A DNA stretch of 64,000 nt from Microbacterium sp. cx-55 (GCF_021117345.1 NZ_CP088261.1:1-64000), one strand, 5' to 3'. Counted from the first letter of the stretch, positions 17,484 through 27,931 are shown. Made by a program: numbers and translations. The notes: generated by a model not told the origin, from the sequence alone.

Positions 17484-19170
17484 GCGTGATCTCCGACTGG
17501 ATCGGTACCTCGCCGGGCGCGAGCGACATGACCTTGACCGTGTTCGGGCTCGTCGCCGGGCACTCCGGGTCTTCTGCCTGAACGACGACGAGTCCGAGAG
17601 CTTCGATGTCGCGGGTGGCCGCGTCCAACGTGTAACCGGTGACGTCGTTGAGCACGACGCGTCCGCTCGCGACCCGCAGGTTGACGGTGGTGCCCACGGG
17701 AAGCTCGGTGCCCGCCGCGACTTCGCCGTCTGCCGTGAGTGCGGTCAAGACGATTCCGCCGGCGGTCTGCGGGTCGTTGACCGACGTGATGATGCCGACG
17801 GCGAGGCCGGAGCCGACCAGAGCGTCCCGTGCGGCCTGCTCGTTGAGCCCGGTGACCGGCGGCATCGCCGCCGTCTCCCTCCCCGTCGAGACGTAGACCG
17901 TGACGGTTTGACCCGGCTGCACCGAGGTGCCCGACGCCGGGTCGGTGCGCACGACATTTCCCTCAGCGATCTGCTCGTCCGGGACGGCCTGGCGAACAGC
18001 CACGAGGTCGTCGCCTTCGAGGACGTCGACCGCGCGTTCGTACGTCATGGTCGACACGTCCGGCACGATCCGGGCACTGTCGGGCACGTTGTCGTTCGGT
18101 CGGATGGTGAGCACCCAGAAGAGCACGGAGATCAGGAGTACCGCGAGCACCGCGACGCCCGACCAGATCCACGCGACCGGCGGGCCCGCCTGTGTGCGGC
18201 GCATCGTCGTGTCGGTGGAGAGCTGGCGCAGCGATCGCGCCGTCTCGGCGGCCTGGCGGGGGTTCGCCCCGTACAGCTCGCTCGTCAGCGCGCCGACCTT
18301 GCGCTTGCTCGGCGCCCGTCCGGTGAGCCCCTCTTCGACCGCGGCACGGAACGTCGGTGCGTCCTGGTACCGCTGGTACGGGTCCTTGGCGAGGGCGCGC
18401 AGCACCACGGCGTCGAGGCCGCGGGGGAGGTCGTCGACGATCTCGCTCGGCGGCGTCGGCGTCTCGCTGACGTGCTGGTACGCGACCGCGACCGGAGTCT
18501 CGCCGCGGAACGGCTGGCGCCCGGTCAGCATCTCGTACAGCACGACGCCGGTCGAGTAGAGGTCGGCGCGTGCGTCGACCGGTTCGCCCTTGGCCTGCTC
18601 GGGCGAGAAGTATGCGGCGGTGCCGAGGATCGTGGTGGTCTCGGCCACGGTGGAGGAGGAATCCGACACGGCGCGCGCGATACCGAAGTCCATGACCTTG
18701 ACCTGGCCGGTCGGGGTCACCATCACGTTGCCGGGCTTGATGTCGCGGTGCACGACGCCGGCGCGGTGCGAGTACTCGAGAGCCTCGAGGATGCCATCTG
18801 TGTAGCGCACGGCATCCGCGGGAGACATGGGGCCCTCGGCGATGACGTCTTTCAGCAGCGCGCCGTGCACGAGTTCCATGACGATGAACGGAACCGGATG
18901 CACCGAGCCGTCGGGCGCGGTCTCGGTGCCCTCGCCGGCGTCGAAGACGCGGACGATCGCGGGATGCGCCATCCGCGACGCCGCCTGCGCCTCCAGACGG
19001 AAGCGAGTGCGGAACGCCGCATCCTCGGCGAGTTCGCGCTTCAGGATCTTGAGGGCCACCTCGCGGCCGAGGGTGACGTCGTACCCGCGGTACACGCTGG
19101 CCATGCCGCCGCGACCGATGAGCTCATCGACCCGGTACCGGCCCGCGAGCACAGGTGGTTCATCTGACAC
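17464..19170 (-). CDS. pknB: Serine/threonine protein kinase PknB-like with three PASTA domains
   Basis: A 568-residue membrane kinase. Catalytic Lys41 lies in VALKILK, HRD at residues 141-143, DFG at 161-163, and an activation-loop TTT at 178-180 marks likely autophosphorylation sites. A membrane segment at about 332-355 leads to an extracellular part with three PASTA domains (about 367-430, 435-503 and 504-568) that bind cell-wall fragments. M. tuberculosis PknB has four, so this protein has one fewer. Its 3' end is convergent with the trpG-like gene. A hairpin separates it from pknA, unlike the ATGA-linked genes upstream. Confidence 0.95.
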   Translation of the reverse strand: MSDEPPVLAGRYRVDELIGRGGMASVYRGYDVTLGREVALKILKRELAEDAAFRTRFRLEAQAASRMAHPAIVRVFDAGEGTETAPDGSVHPVPFIVMELVHGALLKDVIAEGPMSPADAVRYTDGILEALEYSHRAGVVHRDIKPGNVMVTPTGQVKVMDFGIARAVSDSSSTVAETTTILGTAAYFSPEQAKGEPVDARADLYSTGVVLYEMLTGRQPFRGETPVAVAYQHVSETPTPPSEIVDDLPRGLDAVVLRALAKDPYQRYQDAPTFRAAVEEGLTGRAPSKRKVGALTSELYGANPRQAAETARSLRQLSTDTTMRRTQAGPPVAWIWSGVAVLAVLLISVLFWVLTIRPNDNVPDSARIVPDVSTMTYERAVDVLEGDDLVAVRQAVPDEQIAEGNVVRTDPASGTSVQPGQTVTVYVSTGRETAAMPPVTGLNEQAARDALVGSGLAVGIITSVNDPQTAGGIVLTALTADGEVAAGTELPVGTTVNLRVASGRVVLNDVTGYTLDAATRDIEALGLVVVQAEDPECPATSPNTVKVMSLAPGEVPIQSEITLTHCSG

Positions 19171-19203
19171 GGCGACTCCCTGGATGCAGCAACTATCAGC
19201 CTA

Positions 19204-19239
19204 ACCGACCCGCCCTGGCGAAACCGTGGGCGGGTCGGT
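19204..19239 (-). terminator. Hairpin between pknA and pknB
   Basis: A perfect 12-bp stem, ACCGACCCGCCC (19204-19215) with GGGCGGGTCGGT (19228-19239), lies 11 bases after the pknA stop on the minus strand. It may end most transcripts after pknA. No T-run follows, so it could be an attenuator or processing site rather than a full terminator. Confidence 0.65.
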
Positions 19240-19250
19240 CAGGCGTGGCG

Positions 19251-21026
19251 TCAGGGGGCGACGGGCGCGGTGATGCCGTTGCCGGTGCCGGTGGTGGCAC
19301 TCGGGCTCGGGCTCGCGGCGGCCTGCACCGTGGCCTGAGCCTGCGGCGACGCGTCCGAGTCCCGCGTCGTTCCGTTACCCGAGCCCGAGCAGGTGACCGT
19401 GTAGCTCACGATGAGGGCCTGGCTCGTGTTCGACCCGACCTCGAGCTCGATCGGGCGCTGGTTCGGTCCGGCCTGCGCGGTGGACTGCCCGGTGCTGGTG
19501 AAGATGCCGTTCACCGCCGTGAAGTTGTAGCTCACGACGGACCCGGTGCCCGAGGGGCAAGAGAACCCGTCCCAGTTGATCTGCACCGTGGAGCCCGGGC
19601 GCACCGTCTGCACGGTCGTTCCGTTCTCCTGGATGCGGGGCACGGTCGGTGCGCCGACGGCGGTCTGCTCGCCGTACACCGACAGGGTGACCGGGTCGCC
19701 CTTGGGCACGTTTCCGGACGGCTCGACGTCGTAGACGGTGCCCACCTGTTCGCTGGAGGACGCGGGCGTGCCGACATTGCACGTGACACTCGTGAGCCCG
19801 GCAGCCTCCGCGATCCCGCGCGCCTCGTCGCAGGTTCTGCCGACGAGTCCGAGCGTGCTGACATCGACGGTGGTGGCGCTCGGTGAGGGCGTTGCGCTCC
19901 GCGACGGGGTGGCTGCGGGCGTCGACTGGGACGTCGTCGGCGCCGGCTCCGCGCTCTGATTGCCGAACAGCGCCCACACGGTGCCGACGAGCACGATCAC
20001 GAGAAGAGCGATCAGCGCGATGAGCGGCCACGTCCAGGGGCTGCGCTTGCGCTTTTCCGGCTCGTCGGTCGTCGTCGAGTTGATCGACGTGCCCGCGGGC
20101 AGCATCTGCGTCGCGGCGGAGGTGTTGCCGACGCCGAGCAGCTGCGTCGCGTCGTCGCCGTTCAGCCCGGAGGCGACCGCGGGAACGGCAGCCGCAGCGG
20201 CGGCCACGTCACCGCGACGAAGGGCGCTGGCCGCACGGGCGACCGCGGCCGACGACGCGGGGCGCTCTTCGGGCTTCTTGGCGATCATCGCCATCACGAG
20301 GTTCTGCACCGGCTCGGCCACCGTCGGCGGCAGGGGCGGCGGCTGCTCGTTGATCTGCGCCATGGCGATCGCGACCTGCGATTCGCCCGTGAAGGGACGC
20401 TTTCCGGCGAGCGACTCGTACGCGACGATGCCCAGCGAGTAGGTGTCGGTCGCGGGGGATGCGGAATGACCCGACGCCTGTTCGGGCGAGAGGTACTGCA
20501 CCGTTCCCATGACCTGCCCGGTCGCGGTGAGCGGCACCTGGTCGGCGATGCGGGCGATGCCGAAGTCCGTGATCTTCACGCGACCATCGGGCGTGATGAG
20601 CAGGTTTCCCGGCTTGATGTCGCGGTGCACGAGACCCGCGGCGTGCGCGGCCTGCAGAGCGGATGCGGTCTGCGCCACGATGTCGAGGGTCTTGTCGGTC
20701 GACAGCGAGCCCTCGCGCTCGAGGATCGTCGAGAGGGCTTCGCCCGGAACGAGCTCCATGACGAGGAAGGCGGAGCCGTTCTCCTCGCCGTAGTCGAAGA
20801 CGCTCGCGATGCCCTCGTGGTTCACGAGAGCCGCGTGCCGGGCCTCCGCGCGGAAGCGCTCGAGGAACCCGGGGTCCCCCATGTACTCGTCCTTGAGGAT
20901 CTTGATGGCGACGGTCCGGCCGATGACGTGGTCGGTCGCCTCCCACACCTCGCCCATGCCGCCGATGGCGACCCGAGAATCCAATTCATACCGGCCACCG
21001 AAAGTCGCACCCTGCGTCGGTCTCAT
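19251..21026 (-). CDS. pknA: Serine/threonine protein kinase PknA-like with one PASTA-like domain
   Basis: A 591-residue kinase. Catalytic Lys42 in VAIKILK, HRD at residues 134-136, DFG at 154-156, and a long Ser/Thr/Ala juxtamembrane region precede a membrane segment at about 331-354. The extracellular part has a Pro/Ser/Thr stretch and one PASTA-like unit (DVSTLGLVGRTCDEARGIAE onward), then a Ser/Thr-rich tail. This layout is richer than classic mycobacterial PknA, which lacks PASTA. The start overlaps the pbpA stop by 4 bases (ATGA). Confidence 0.94.
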   Translation of the reverse strand: MRPTQGATFGGRYELDSRVAIGGMGEVWEATDHVIGRTVAIKILKDEYMGDPGFLERFRAEARHAALVNHEGIASVFDYGEENGSAFLVMELVPGEALSTILEREGSLSTDKTLDIVAQTASALQAAHAAGLVHRDIKPGNLLITPDGRVKITDFGIARIADQVPLTATGQVMGTVQYLSPEQASGHSASPATDTYSLGIVAYESLAGKRPFTGESQVAIAMAQINEQPPPLPPTVAEPVQNLVMAMIAKKPEERPASSAAVARAASALRRGDVAAAAAAVPAVASGLNGDDATQLLGVGNTSAATQMLPAGTSINSTTTDEPEKRKRSPWTWPLIALIALLVIVLVGTVWALFGNQSAEPAPTTSQSTPAATPSRSATPSPSATTVDVSTLGLVGRTCDEARGIAEAAGLTSVTCNVGTPASSSEQVGTVYDVEPSGNVPKGDPVTLSVYGEQTAVGAPTVPRIQENGTTVQTVRPGSTVQINWDGFSCPSGTGSVVSYNFTAVNGIFTSTGQSTAQAGPNQRPIELEVGSNTSQALIVSYTVTCSGSGNGTTRDSDASPQAQATVQAAASPSPSATTGTGNGITAPVAP

Positions 21027-22480
21027 CTGCCCAGCACCGCCTCCATGACCTGTTTTGCAATGGGAGCCGCGATGGAGCCACCGCTGCCCGACTGTCCTCG
21101 CCCGCCGCCGTTCTCGACGACGACCGCGACAGCGACCTGCGGATCGTCCGCGGGCGCGAACCCGGTGAACCAGAGCGAATACGGCTGTGTGTCACCGTTC
21201 TCCGCTGTACCGGTCTTACCCGCCACTTCTACTCCATCTATTCTTGCATTCGACGCCACGCCGGAACTGACGTTGGCCACCATCATGCGGTTGAGTTCTG
21301 CTGCCAGATCGGACTCGAGCGCCCGGCCGTACTCGGAATCCTCCGGTGCGCTTTGCACCGAGAGATCCGGTCCGATCACCTGATCGACCATGCGCGGGTT
21401 CATCACGACTCCGTCGTTGGCGATCCCGGCCGAGACCATCGCCATCTGCAGCGGTGTCGCGATGACCTGGCCCTGCCCGAAGCCGGTCAGGGCGGTCTGC
21501 GGTTCGTTGAGGCCCTCGGGGTAGCTCGACGCCGTCGACGTGAGGGGCATGTCGAACGTGCTGTTGAACCCGTACTTCTCCGCCTCGGCGCGGATGGCCT
21601 CATCCCCGAGCTGCACGGCGAGTTCGGCCATCGGGATGTTGCAGCTGAGTCGCAGCGCGTCGGCGATCGTGACCGTCTCGCCGTCGCCGCAGGTGCCGCC
21701 GCCGGCATTGCTGATCGACGTGCTGGTGCCGGGAAGGGTGTACGAGGCGACGTTCGGCATGGTCGAGTCGGGCGTGAACTGGCCCGACGCGAGGGCGGCC
21801 GACACGACCACGAGCTTGAAGGTCGACCCGGGAGGGTTCAGGTTGCCGGCGATCGCGCGGTTCGACAGCGGATGCAGCGCGTTGTTGTTGAGCTCGTCGT
21901 ACGACGACTGCACCGCGTTCGTGTCGTGCGCCGCGAGCAGATTCGTGTCGTAGCTCGGGCTCGTCACCATCGCGAGGATCCGGCCCGTGGACGGTTCGAT
22001 CGCGACGACCGCACCCTGCAGGTCGCCAAGGGCGTCGAAGGCCGCCTTCTGCACGTTCGCATCGAGCGAGAGCACGACGTTCGATCCCTGCGGCGATTGG
22101 CCGGTGAAGGTCTGCTCGATGCGACTGAAGAACTGGGCGCTGCCGGTGCCGCTGAGGTCCTGGTTCATCGCCTGCTCGATGCCGGTCGCCGATCCGAGTG
22201 CCGCGTTGATGTAACCGGTGACCGGTGCCCACATGGCCGCATCCGTGTACACGCGCTGCCAGCTGTAGACGTCGTTCGACGGTACCGAGGAGGCGATCGC
22301 GGTGCCGCTGGCGATGATCGAGCCGCGCTGCACCTCGTAGGAGTCGTACAGCGCGCGCTTGTTGTACCCGTTCTCGGCGAGTTCGCCGGCCTGCACGACC
22401 TGGATCCAGCTCGTCGAGCCGAAGAGCACGAGGAACATCGCGAGCATCACGAAGCTCAAGCGTCGGAGTTCTTTGGTCAT
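21023..22480 (-). CDS. pbpA: Class B penicillin-binding protein (PbpA)
   Basis: A 485-residue transpeptidase that cross-links peptidoglycan. An N-terminal membrane anchor (about residues 8-30) precedes the dimerisation domain and the catalytic domain with SxxK STFK (219-222), SxN SCN (278-280) and KTGT (421-424). All three motifs are intact. It pairs with the SEDS protein encoded just upstream (rodA), as an elongation or division glycosyltransferase-transpeptidase couple. The gene begins 1 base past the rodA stop. Confidence 0.96.
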   Translation of the reverse strand: MTKELRRLSFVMLAMFLVLFGSTSWIQVVQAGELAENGYNKRALYDSYEVQRGSIIASGTAIASSVPSNDVYSWQRVYTDAAMWAPVTGYINAALGSATGIEQAMNQDLSGTGSAQFFSRIEQTFTGQSPQGSNVVLSLDANVQKAAFDALGDLQGAVVAIEPSTGRILAMVTSPSYDTNLLAAHDTNAVQSSYDELNNNALHPLSNRAIAGNLNPPGSTFKLVVVSAALASGQFTPDSTMPNVASYTLPGTSTSISNAGGGTCGDGETVTIADALRLSCNIPMAELAVQLGDEAIRAEAEKYGFNSTFDMPLTSTASSYPEGLNEPQTALTGFGQGQVIATPLQMAMVSAGIANDGVVMNPRMVDQVIGPDLSVQSAPEDSEYGRALESDLAAELNRMMVANVSSGVASNARIDGVEVAGKTGTAENGDTQPYSLWFTGFAPADDPQVAVAVVVENGGGRGQSGSGGSIAAPIAKQVMEAVLGR

Positions 22481-22481
22481 G

Positions 22482-23863
22482 TCAGCCGATCACCACCCGG
22501 GGCTGGTTGCGGACCGCATCCGAGATCCGCAGGATCAACGCGACGATGATCCAGTTCGCCACGAGCGAGGATCCACCGGCGGCGAGGAACGGGGTCGTCA
22601 GACCCGTGAGCGGGATCACCCGGGTCACGCCGCCGACCATGATGAACACCTGCAGCGCGATCGTGAACGACAGGCCGGTCGCGAGCAGCTTGCCGAAGTC
22701 GTCTTGACCGGCGACGCCGACGCGCAGGCCGCGGCTCGTGAACACCATGTACAGGCAGAGGATCGCGAAGACGCCGATCAGCCCGAGCTCTTCGCCGAGA
22801 CTCGGGAAGATGTAGTCGCTCTGCGCGAGGGGCGTGAGCGAGGGGCGTCCCTGGCCGAGGCCGGTGCCGAGCAGACCGCCGTGCGCGAGCCCGAACACAC
22901 CCTGCACGAGCTGGAAACTGCCGCCGTCACGGTCGATGATCGCGGGGTTGAAGGCATCCAGCCAGTTGGCGAACCGCCAGCCGACGTACGTGAGCGCCTG
23001 GGATGCGGCCACCGCGCCGGCGACCGCCAGCCCGACGCCGAGGAGCACCCATCCGGTCTTGCCGGTCGCGACGTACAGCATCGCGACGAACATCCCGAAG
23101 ATGAGGGTTCCGGTACCGAGGTCGCGCTGGAGCACGATGATGCCGAGCGACACGAGCCAGACGATCAGGATCGGGCCGAGGTCGCGCGCGCGGGGCCACG
23201 TGATGCCGAGGAAGCGGGTGCCGACCGACGTGAGGCTCTCGCGGGTGCGAACGAGGTACCCGGCGAAGAAGATCGCGAGGGCGATCTTTGCGAGCTCGCC
23301 GGGCTGGAACGAGAAGAACCCGAGCGACACCCAGACATCCGCGTTCTGGTTTGTGCCGAGACCCGGAACGAACGGCAGCAGCAGCAGGGCGATGCCGATG
23401 AAGCCCGAGACGTACGTGTAGCGGAAGAGCACCCGGTAGTTGCGGAGGAACAGCACGACCGCGACGCCCGCGGCGATCGCGATGCCCGCCCAGGCCAGCT
23501 GGCGGGTGGATGCGGCATCCCACCCCACGCTGTCGATCTCGATGTCGATGCGGTAGATCATCGCGATGCCGAGCCCGGTCAGGATCGTCGCGATCGGCAC
23601 GACGAACGGGTCGGCGTCGCGGGCCACGAAGCGCAGCACGATGTGCAGCGCGAGCGCGAGCGCGGCGAGCCCGCCGCAGAAGTACAGGAAGCTCGGGTCG
23701 ATCGCGCCGAGCGCGCCGAGCTGCACGGCGGCGACGGCGGCGCCGTTCACGACGAACGCGAAGAGCAGCAGACCCAGTTCGCGGTTACGCTGCTTCTGCG
23801 GCATCCGGATGCGGCGAAGCGCCTTCATCACCGACGTGTCGGCGGAGACCTGAGGTTCGGCGG

Positions 23864-23867
<4 letters not shown>
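22482..23867 (-). CDS. rodA: SEDS glycosyltransferase RodA/FtsW
   Basis: A 461-residue polytopic membrane protein of the SEDS family, a lipid II polymerase for cell-wall growth. About ten hydrophobic segments and the motifs LLLPFVPGLGTNQNADVWVSLGFFSFQPGE (near the extracellular loop), LVLQRDLGTG-like IVLQRDLGTGTL and GQGRPSLTPLAQSDYIF are visible. The start ATG 23867 overlaps the phosphatase stop (ATGA). An in-frame ORF upstream of this start is antisense shadow in the phosphatase and is excluded. Its partner PBP is downstream. Confidence 0.96.
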
Positions 23868-25099
<1,232 letters not shown>

Positions 25100-25108
25100 G
25101 TCTCGGGG

Positions 25109-25633
25109 TCAGCCCTGCAGCTCGAATGTCGTCGCGCCGACCTTGATGGGCGCGCCGATGATGACCGGAACGGGGTTCGCGACGCGCTCGCCGTTGTGCC
25201 AGGTGCCGTTGGTCGAGTCGAGGTCCTGGATCATCCACTGGTCGCCCCACAGCATGAGGCGCGCGTGGTGGCTCGACGTGTAGTCGTCGCGAACGACGAG
25301 CCCGGATTCGCTCGAGCGTCCGATCGTGAGCGGCTCGGTGCCGAGGGGAAGTTCCAGGCCGGTCTTCGGGCCGCTCGTGATGATGATCCGCGACACGGTC
25401 TCGGTCGTGGCCTTGCCACCCTTGGCGCGTGCGACGGGGGGCTTCGAGACGGCAGCGGTCGCGGCGGCCGGCGAGGAGACGGGCGCGGGAACGGATGCGG
25501 CGACGGCCTCCGGCATCTTGCGCACGCGCACGCCGAACAGATCGGCGCGGAGCGAATAGACGACCGCGAACACGAAGAACCAGAGCAGGACGAGGAACCC
25601 GATCTGGATCAGAAGGAGGGTCAGGGGACTCAC
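25109..25633 (-). CDS. fhaB: FHA domain protein FhaB
   Basis: A 174-residue protein with an N-terminal membrane segment (LTLLLIQIGFLVLLWFFVFAVVY) and a C-terminal FHA domain that binds phosphothreonine, with IGRSSESGLVVRD, SSHHARLML and STNGTW near residues 100-155. I chose GTG 25633 over an in-frame start at 25651 because it overlaps the fhaA stop as GTGA, the spacing used throughout this operon. Expected partner of phosphorylated PknB or PBP in M. tuberculosis. Confidence 0.92.
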   Translation of the reverse strand: MSPLTLLLIQIGFLVLLWFFVFAVVYSLRADLFGVRVRKMPEAVAASVPAPVSSPAAATAAVSKPPVARAKGGKATTETVSRIIITSGPKTGLELPLGTEPLTIGRSSESGLVVRDDYTSSHHARLMLWGDQWMIQDLDSTNGTWHNGERVANPVPVIIGAPIKVGATTFELQG

Positions 25634-26382
25634 GAGTGAGATTCTCCCCATTTTTCGGCCTCACCGAGGGAGAACGCCCGGGTCGCGTCATCGTGGCGCG
25701 ACGGACGAGAGGGCCCGGAGGCCTGTGCGACGACCCGGAAGACGATGTCGGTGCGGCCGATCGTCACGGTCGCGTCGGGGGGGAGCGGGGCTTCGGAGAC
25801 CTTCGAGCCGTTGAGCTTGGTGCCATTCGTGGATCCGAGGTCGCGCACCATGGCGCGCTCGCCGTCCCACAGGATCTCGACGTGCTTGCGGCTGGTTCCC
25901 GCATCCGAGATCGTGATGTCGGCGTCGCTGCCGCGACCGATGACGGTGCGCGCGGCAGTGAGCGGATGCCGTTTGCCCTCGACGTCGACGACCGCGGTCC
26001 AGCTCACCCGGCCGGCGGCGGTGGTCGATTCGACCCGCAGTTGCCCGGTGGACAGGCGCTCGTCGCGCGCCAGCGTGATCGAGAGAGCGCCGGCGAGCGA
26101 GTAGCCCTGCGCGCGGGCGTGCTTCTGCACCAGAGTGTCGAGCTCGTCGGTCAGCGTGCGGCCGATGGCGCGCATCTTCTCCGAGTCGGTCGGCGAGAGG
26201 TAGACCGTGAACGTGTTCGGCACGAGGATGCGCTCGCGGGAGACGATCGCGGCCTTCGTGTCGAGCTCGCTGCGGAGCGCCGACGCGATGTCGACGGGCT
26301 GGATGCCGCTGCGGAAGGTCTTGGCGAACGCACCATTAACGGCGCGTTCGAGACCTTTCTCGAAGCTGTCTAGTAGTCCCAC
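25630..26382 (-). CDS. fhaA: FHA domain protein FhaA (DUF3662 plus FHA)
   Basis: A 250-residue protein. The N-terminal DUF3662 domain (about residues 1-115, GLLDSFEKGLERAVNG onward) is followed by a linker and a C-terminal FHA domain with VIGRGSDADITISDAGTSRKHVEI and STNGTKLNG near residues 165-215. The GTG at 26382 starts exactly at this N-terminus; the ORF extends upstream without support. FHA domains bind phosphothreonine, here probably on PknB targets such as the flippase MurJ. It is the first gene of the fhaA-pknA run. Confidence 0.93.
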   Translation of the reverse strand: MGLLDSFEKGLERAVNGAFAKTFRSGIQPVDIASALRSELDTKAAIVSRERILVPNTFTVYLSPTDSEKMRAIGRTLTDELDTLVQKHARAQGYSLAGALSITLARDERLSTGQLRVESTTAAGRVSWTAVVDVEGKRHPLTAARTVIGRGSDADITISDAGTSRKHVEILWDGERAMVRDLGSTNGTKLNGSKVSEAPLPPDATVTIGRTDIVFRVVAQASGPSRPSRHDDATRAFSLGEAEKWGESHS

Positions 26383-26557
26383 ACGACTCCTCAGGCAGGG
26401 CAGACGGGTCCAACCATCGTAGAGGCCCGGGGTGTGCTGCACATGGTGATGTGCTGCGAGCGGGGCGCCGACCCGGGTTTTCGCGGCCGATTCAGCCGCG
26501 ATACATCCGCCGTGATACGCTCTGGAGGTTGAATTGGCGGTTCTCGGACCGTCATTC

Positions 26558-26640
26558 GCGCGAGTGGCGGAATGGTAGACGCGCTGGCTTCAGGTGCCAG
26601 TGCCCGCAAGGGCGTGGGGGTTCGAGTCCCCCCTCGCGCA
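26558..26640 (+). tRNA. leuT: tRNA-Leu (CAG anticodon)
   Basis: An 83-base class II tRNA. Acceptor arms GCGCGAG and CTCGCGC pair; the anticodon loop TTCAGGT carries CAG; a long variable arm (about TGCCCGCAAGGGCG) marks it as Leu. The T arm contains GGGGGTTCGAGTCCCCC. Discriminator A is at 26640; CCA is not encoded. The same tRNA sits behind fhaA in M. tuberculosis. Confidence 0.98.
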
Positions 26641-26690
26641 CAGGCAGGCCCTCTCGTTTTAGAGAGTCGACATGCCGAATGTGCGATACG

Positions 26691-26721
26691 AGCCGGTCGG
26701 AGCTGAGAAGCCCGACCGGCT
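26691..26721 (+). terminator. Terminator of tRNA-Leu
   Basis: A 10-bp perfect stem AGCCGGTCGG (26691-26700) with CCGACCGGCT (26712-26721) is followed by TTCGCG, 50 bases after the tRNA. The gap 26641-26970 otherwise holds nothing convincingly coding. Confidence 0.75.
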
Positions 26722-26943
26722 TTCGCGTTCCCGGTGATACCCGCGGTGTCAGGGCACGTAGTTCCCGAAGTTCGGCTAAACCGGCCATGGTCGTCCCGGC
26801 GGCCAGCGCCTTGCCCTGATCCGACTGAGCCTCGGATTGCGCCATCCCGTACCAGACCCACGCGACGGCCAGGGTGGGATCGGACAGCACGCCCGCCACC
26901 CAGAACCCCACGCGGGGCAGTGCCGACCGCTTCGTGCGCACCG

Positions 26944-26966
26944 TGTCCGGTGCCGCAGCGGACACC
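26944..26966 (-). terminator. Hairpin behind the small secreted protein gene
   Basis: Arms GTGTCCG (26944-26950) and CGGACAC (26960-26966) form a 7-bp stem just past the stop of the 85-residue gene on the minus strand. It is a weak terminator candidate, with no T-run. Confidence 0.4.
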
Positions 26967-26970
26967 AGGC

Positions 26971-27228
26971 TCAGACGGCGCCGACCGGGCGGGCCGACGT
27001 CTGCAGCGTGTAGTGCTTCGTGAGCTGCGGATAGACCCATGTTGTCTGGCAGCGCTTGTAGATGATGTAGCCGCTCGACGCGTAGCTGTTCATCCGTGCG
27101 ACGCAGGTGTTGTAGTTGTCGAACTTGTACGAACGCGTCGCCGCGGCGTTCGCGGGTGTGGCGACGGAGAAGACCAGGACGAGGGCGGTGAGTGTGCTCG
27201 TGAGTGCAATACCGATGCGCTTGACCAT
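26971..27228 (-). CDS. Small secreted protein of unknown function
   Basis: An 85-residue protein. A typical signal peptide (MVKRIGIALTSTLTALVLVF, then SVATPANA-A with an AxA cleavage site near residue 27) leads to a mature domain of about 55 residues with two cysteines (YNTCVARM and YKRCQTTW), probably a disulfide. I do not recognise the family. I chose ATG 27228 because it begins the signal peptide; the ORF extends further without support. The gene is divergent from the 6C RNA. Confidence 0.7.
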   Translation of the reverse strand: MVKRIGIALTSTLTALVLVFSVATPANAAATRSYKFDNYNTCVARMNSYASSGYIIYKRCQTTWVYPQLTKHYTLQTSARPVGAV

Positions 27229-27343
27229 GGGTGGGAACGTAACACCGGGCTGCCCGGGCTCGCCAGCGCCGCTGTCGGATGGGGAGAACCTGGGGATTCG
27301 GTATGCAGGGCCATCCCCGGCCGTCACCATACGAAGTGGCGGG

Positions 27344-27432
27344 TAAACTCGTCCGTGCCGCTCCCCACGATTCCCCCAATCGCGGAGCGTGCCGCCCCCT
27401 CCGCTCCCCCCAGCTGGAGGGGGCATCTCTTT
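27344..27432 (+). ncRNA. 6C RNA
   Basis: Two hairpins with C-only loops, the defining feature of the actinobacterial 6C RNA. Hairpin 1 has outer arms CGCTCC (27359-27364)/GGAGCG (27384-27389) and an inner stem CGATT/AATCG (27368-27382) closing a CCCCC loop. Hairpin 2 has GCCCCCTCC/GGAGGGGGC (27394-27424) and inner GCT/AGC closing a CCCCCC loop (27406-27411), followed by ATCTCTTT. A -10-like TAAACT lies at 27344-27349, so the RNA starts near 27355. Its role in the cell is not settled. Confidence 0.85.
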
Positions 27433-27551
27433 GTGCACGTGACCACATCGCGGTGGATCTCGGTGTTCCGGTCGTAAACGCGTATCTTTCATACTCCTGA
27501 ATCAGTAGAGTGAACTGTCGCGCTCAGCGCGGCATATCCGGGGGGATCCGT

Positions 27552-27591
27552 CGACGCCCGGGCCTGAGAGCTTTGCTCGGCCCGGGCGTCG
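27552..27591. terminator. Strong hairpin between 6C RNA and cspA
   Basis: A 13-bp stem CGACGCCCGGGCC (27552-27564) with GGCCCGGGCGTCG (27579-27591) around a 14-base loop. It may end a longer 6C transcript or shield cspA from read-through. No coding gene on either strand precedes it, so its client transcript is unknown. Confidence 0.6.
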
Positions 27592-27724
27592 TATGGTTAA
27601 CGGCCCGAGTCGTGCATGCAACGTTTTCGTCACCTTCTGTCACCCTCTCGCAGGCGCGACAACACCCCGCTACGGTAAGCAGCACACCGGCGCACAGGGT
27701 GCCGGACAGCACAGAAGGCATTGC

Positions 27725-27931
27725 ATGAGCACGCAGGGTACGGTCAAGTGGTTCAACTCGGAGAAGGGCTTCGGCTTCATCGCCCCGGATGAGGGCGGCG
27801 CCGACGTCTTCGCCCACTTCAGCGCGATCGAGGGCAACGGCTACCGGTCGCTGGAAGAGAACCAGCGGGTGGAGTTCGAGGTCGAGCAGGGTCCCAAGGG
27901 TTTGCAGGCAGCGAGCATTCGGGCTCTCTGA
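27725..27931 (+). CDS. cspA: Cold-shock protein (CspA family)
   Basis: A 68-residue single-stranded nucleic-acid binding protein. RNA-binding motifs KGFGFI (residues 14-19) and VFAHF (about 28-32) are intact, with GTVKWFN at the start. A ribosome site AGAAGG precedes ATG 27725. An untranslated region of over 100 bases separates it from the hairpin at 27552-27591, which is long enough for leader control typical of csp mRNAs. A strong terminator follows. Confidence 0.96.
   Translation: MSTQGTVKWFNSEKGFGFIAPDEGGADVFAHFSAIEGNGYRSLEENQRVEFEVEQGPKGLQAASIRAL

Noticed and set aside
26391..26861. ORFs antisense to tRNA-Leu with GTRTPTPLR-type peptides
   Set aside because: This is a common false ORF created by class II tRNA sequence.
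26734..26966. A possible small minus-strand gene starting at GTG 26966, with a hydrophobic stretch
   Set aside because: The frame has no clear stop before running into the tRNA-Leu terminator and the tRNA itself, and the start lies within the hairpin behind the secreted protein gene.
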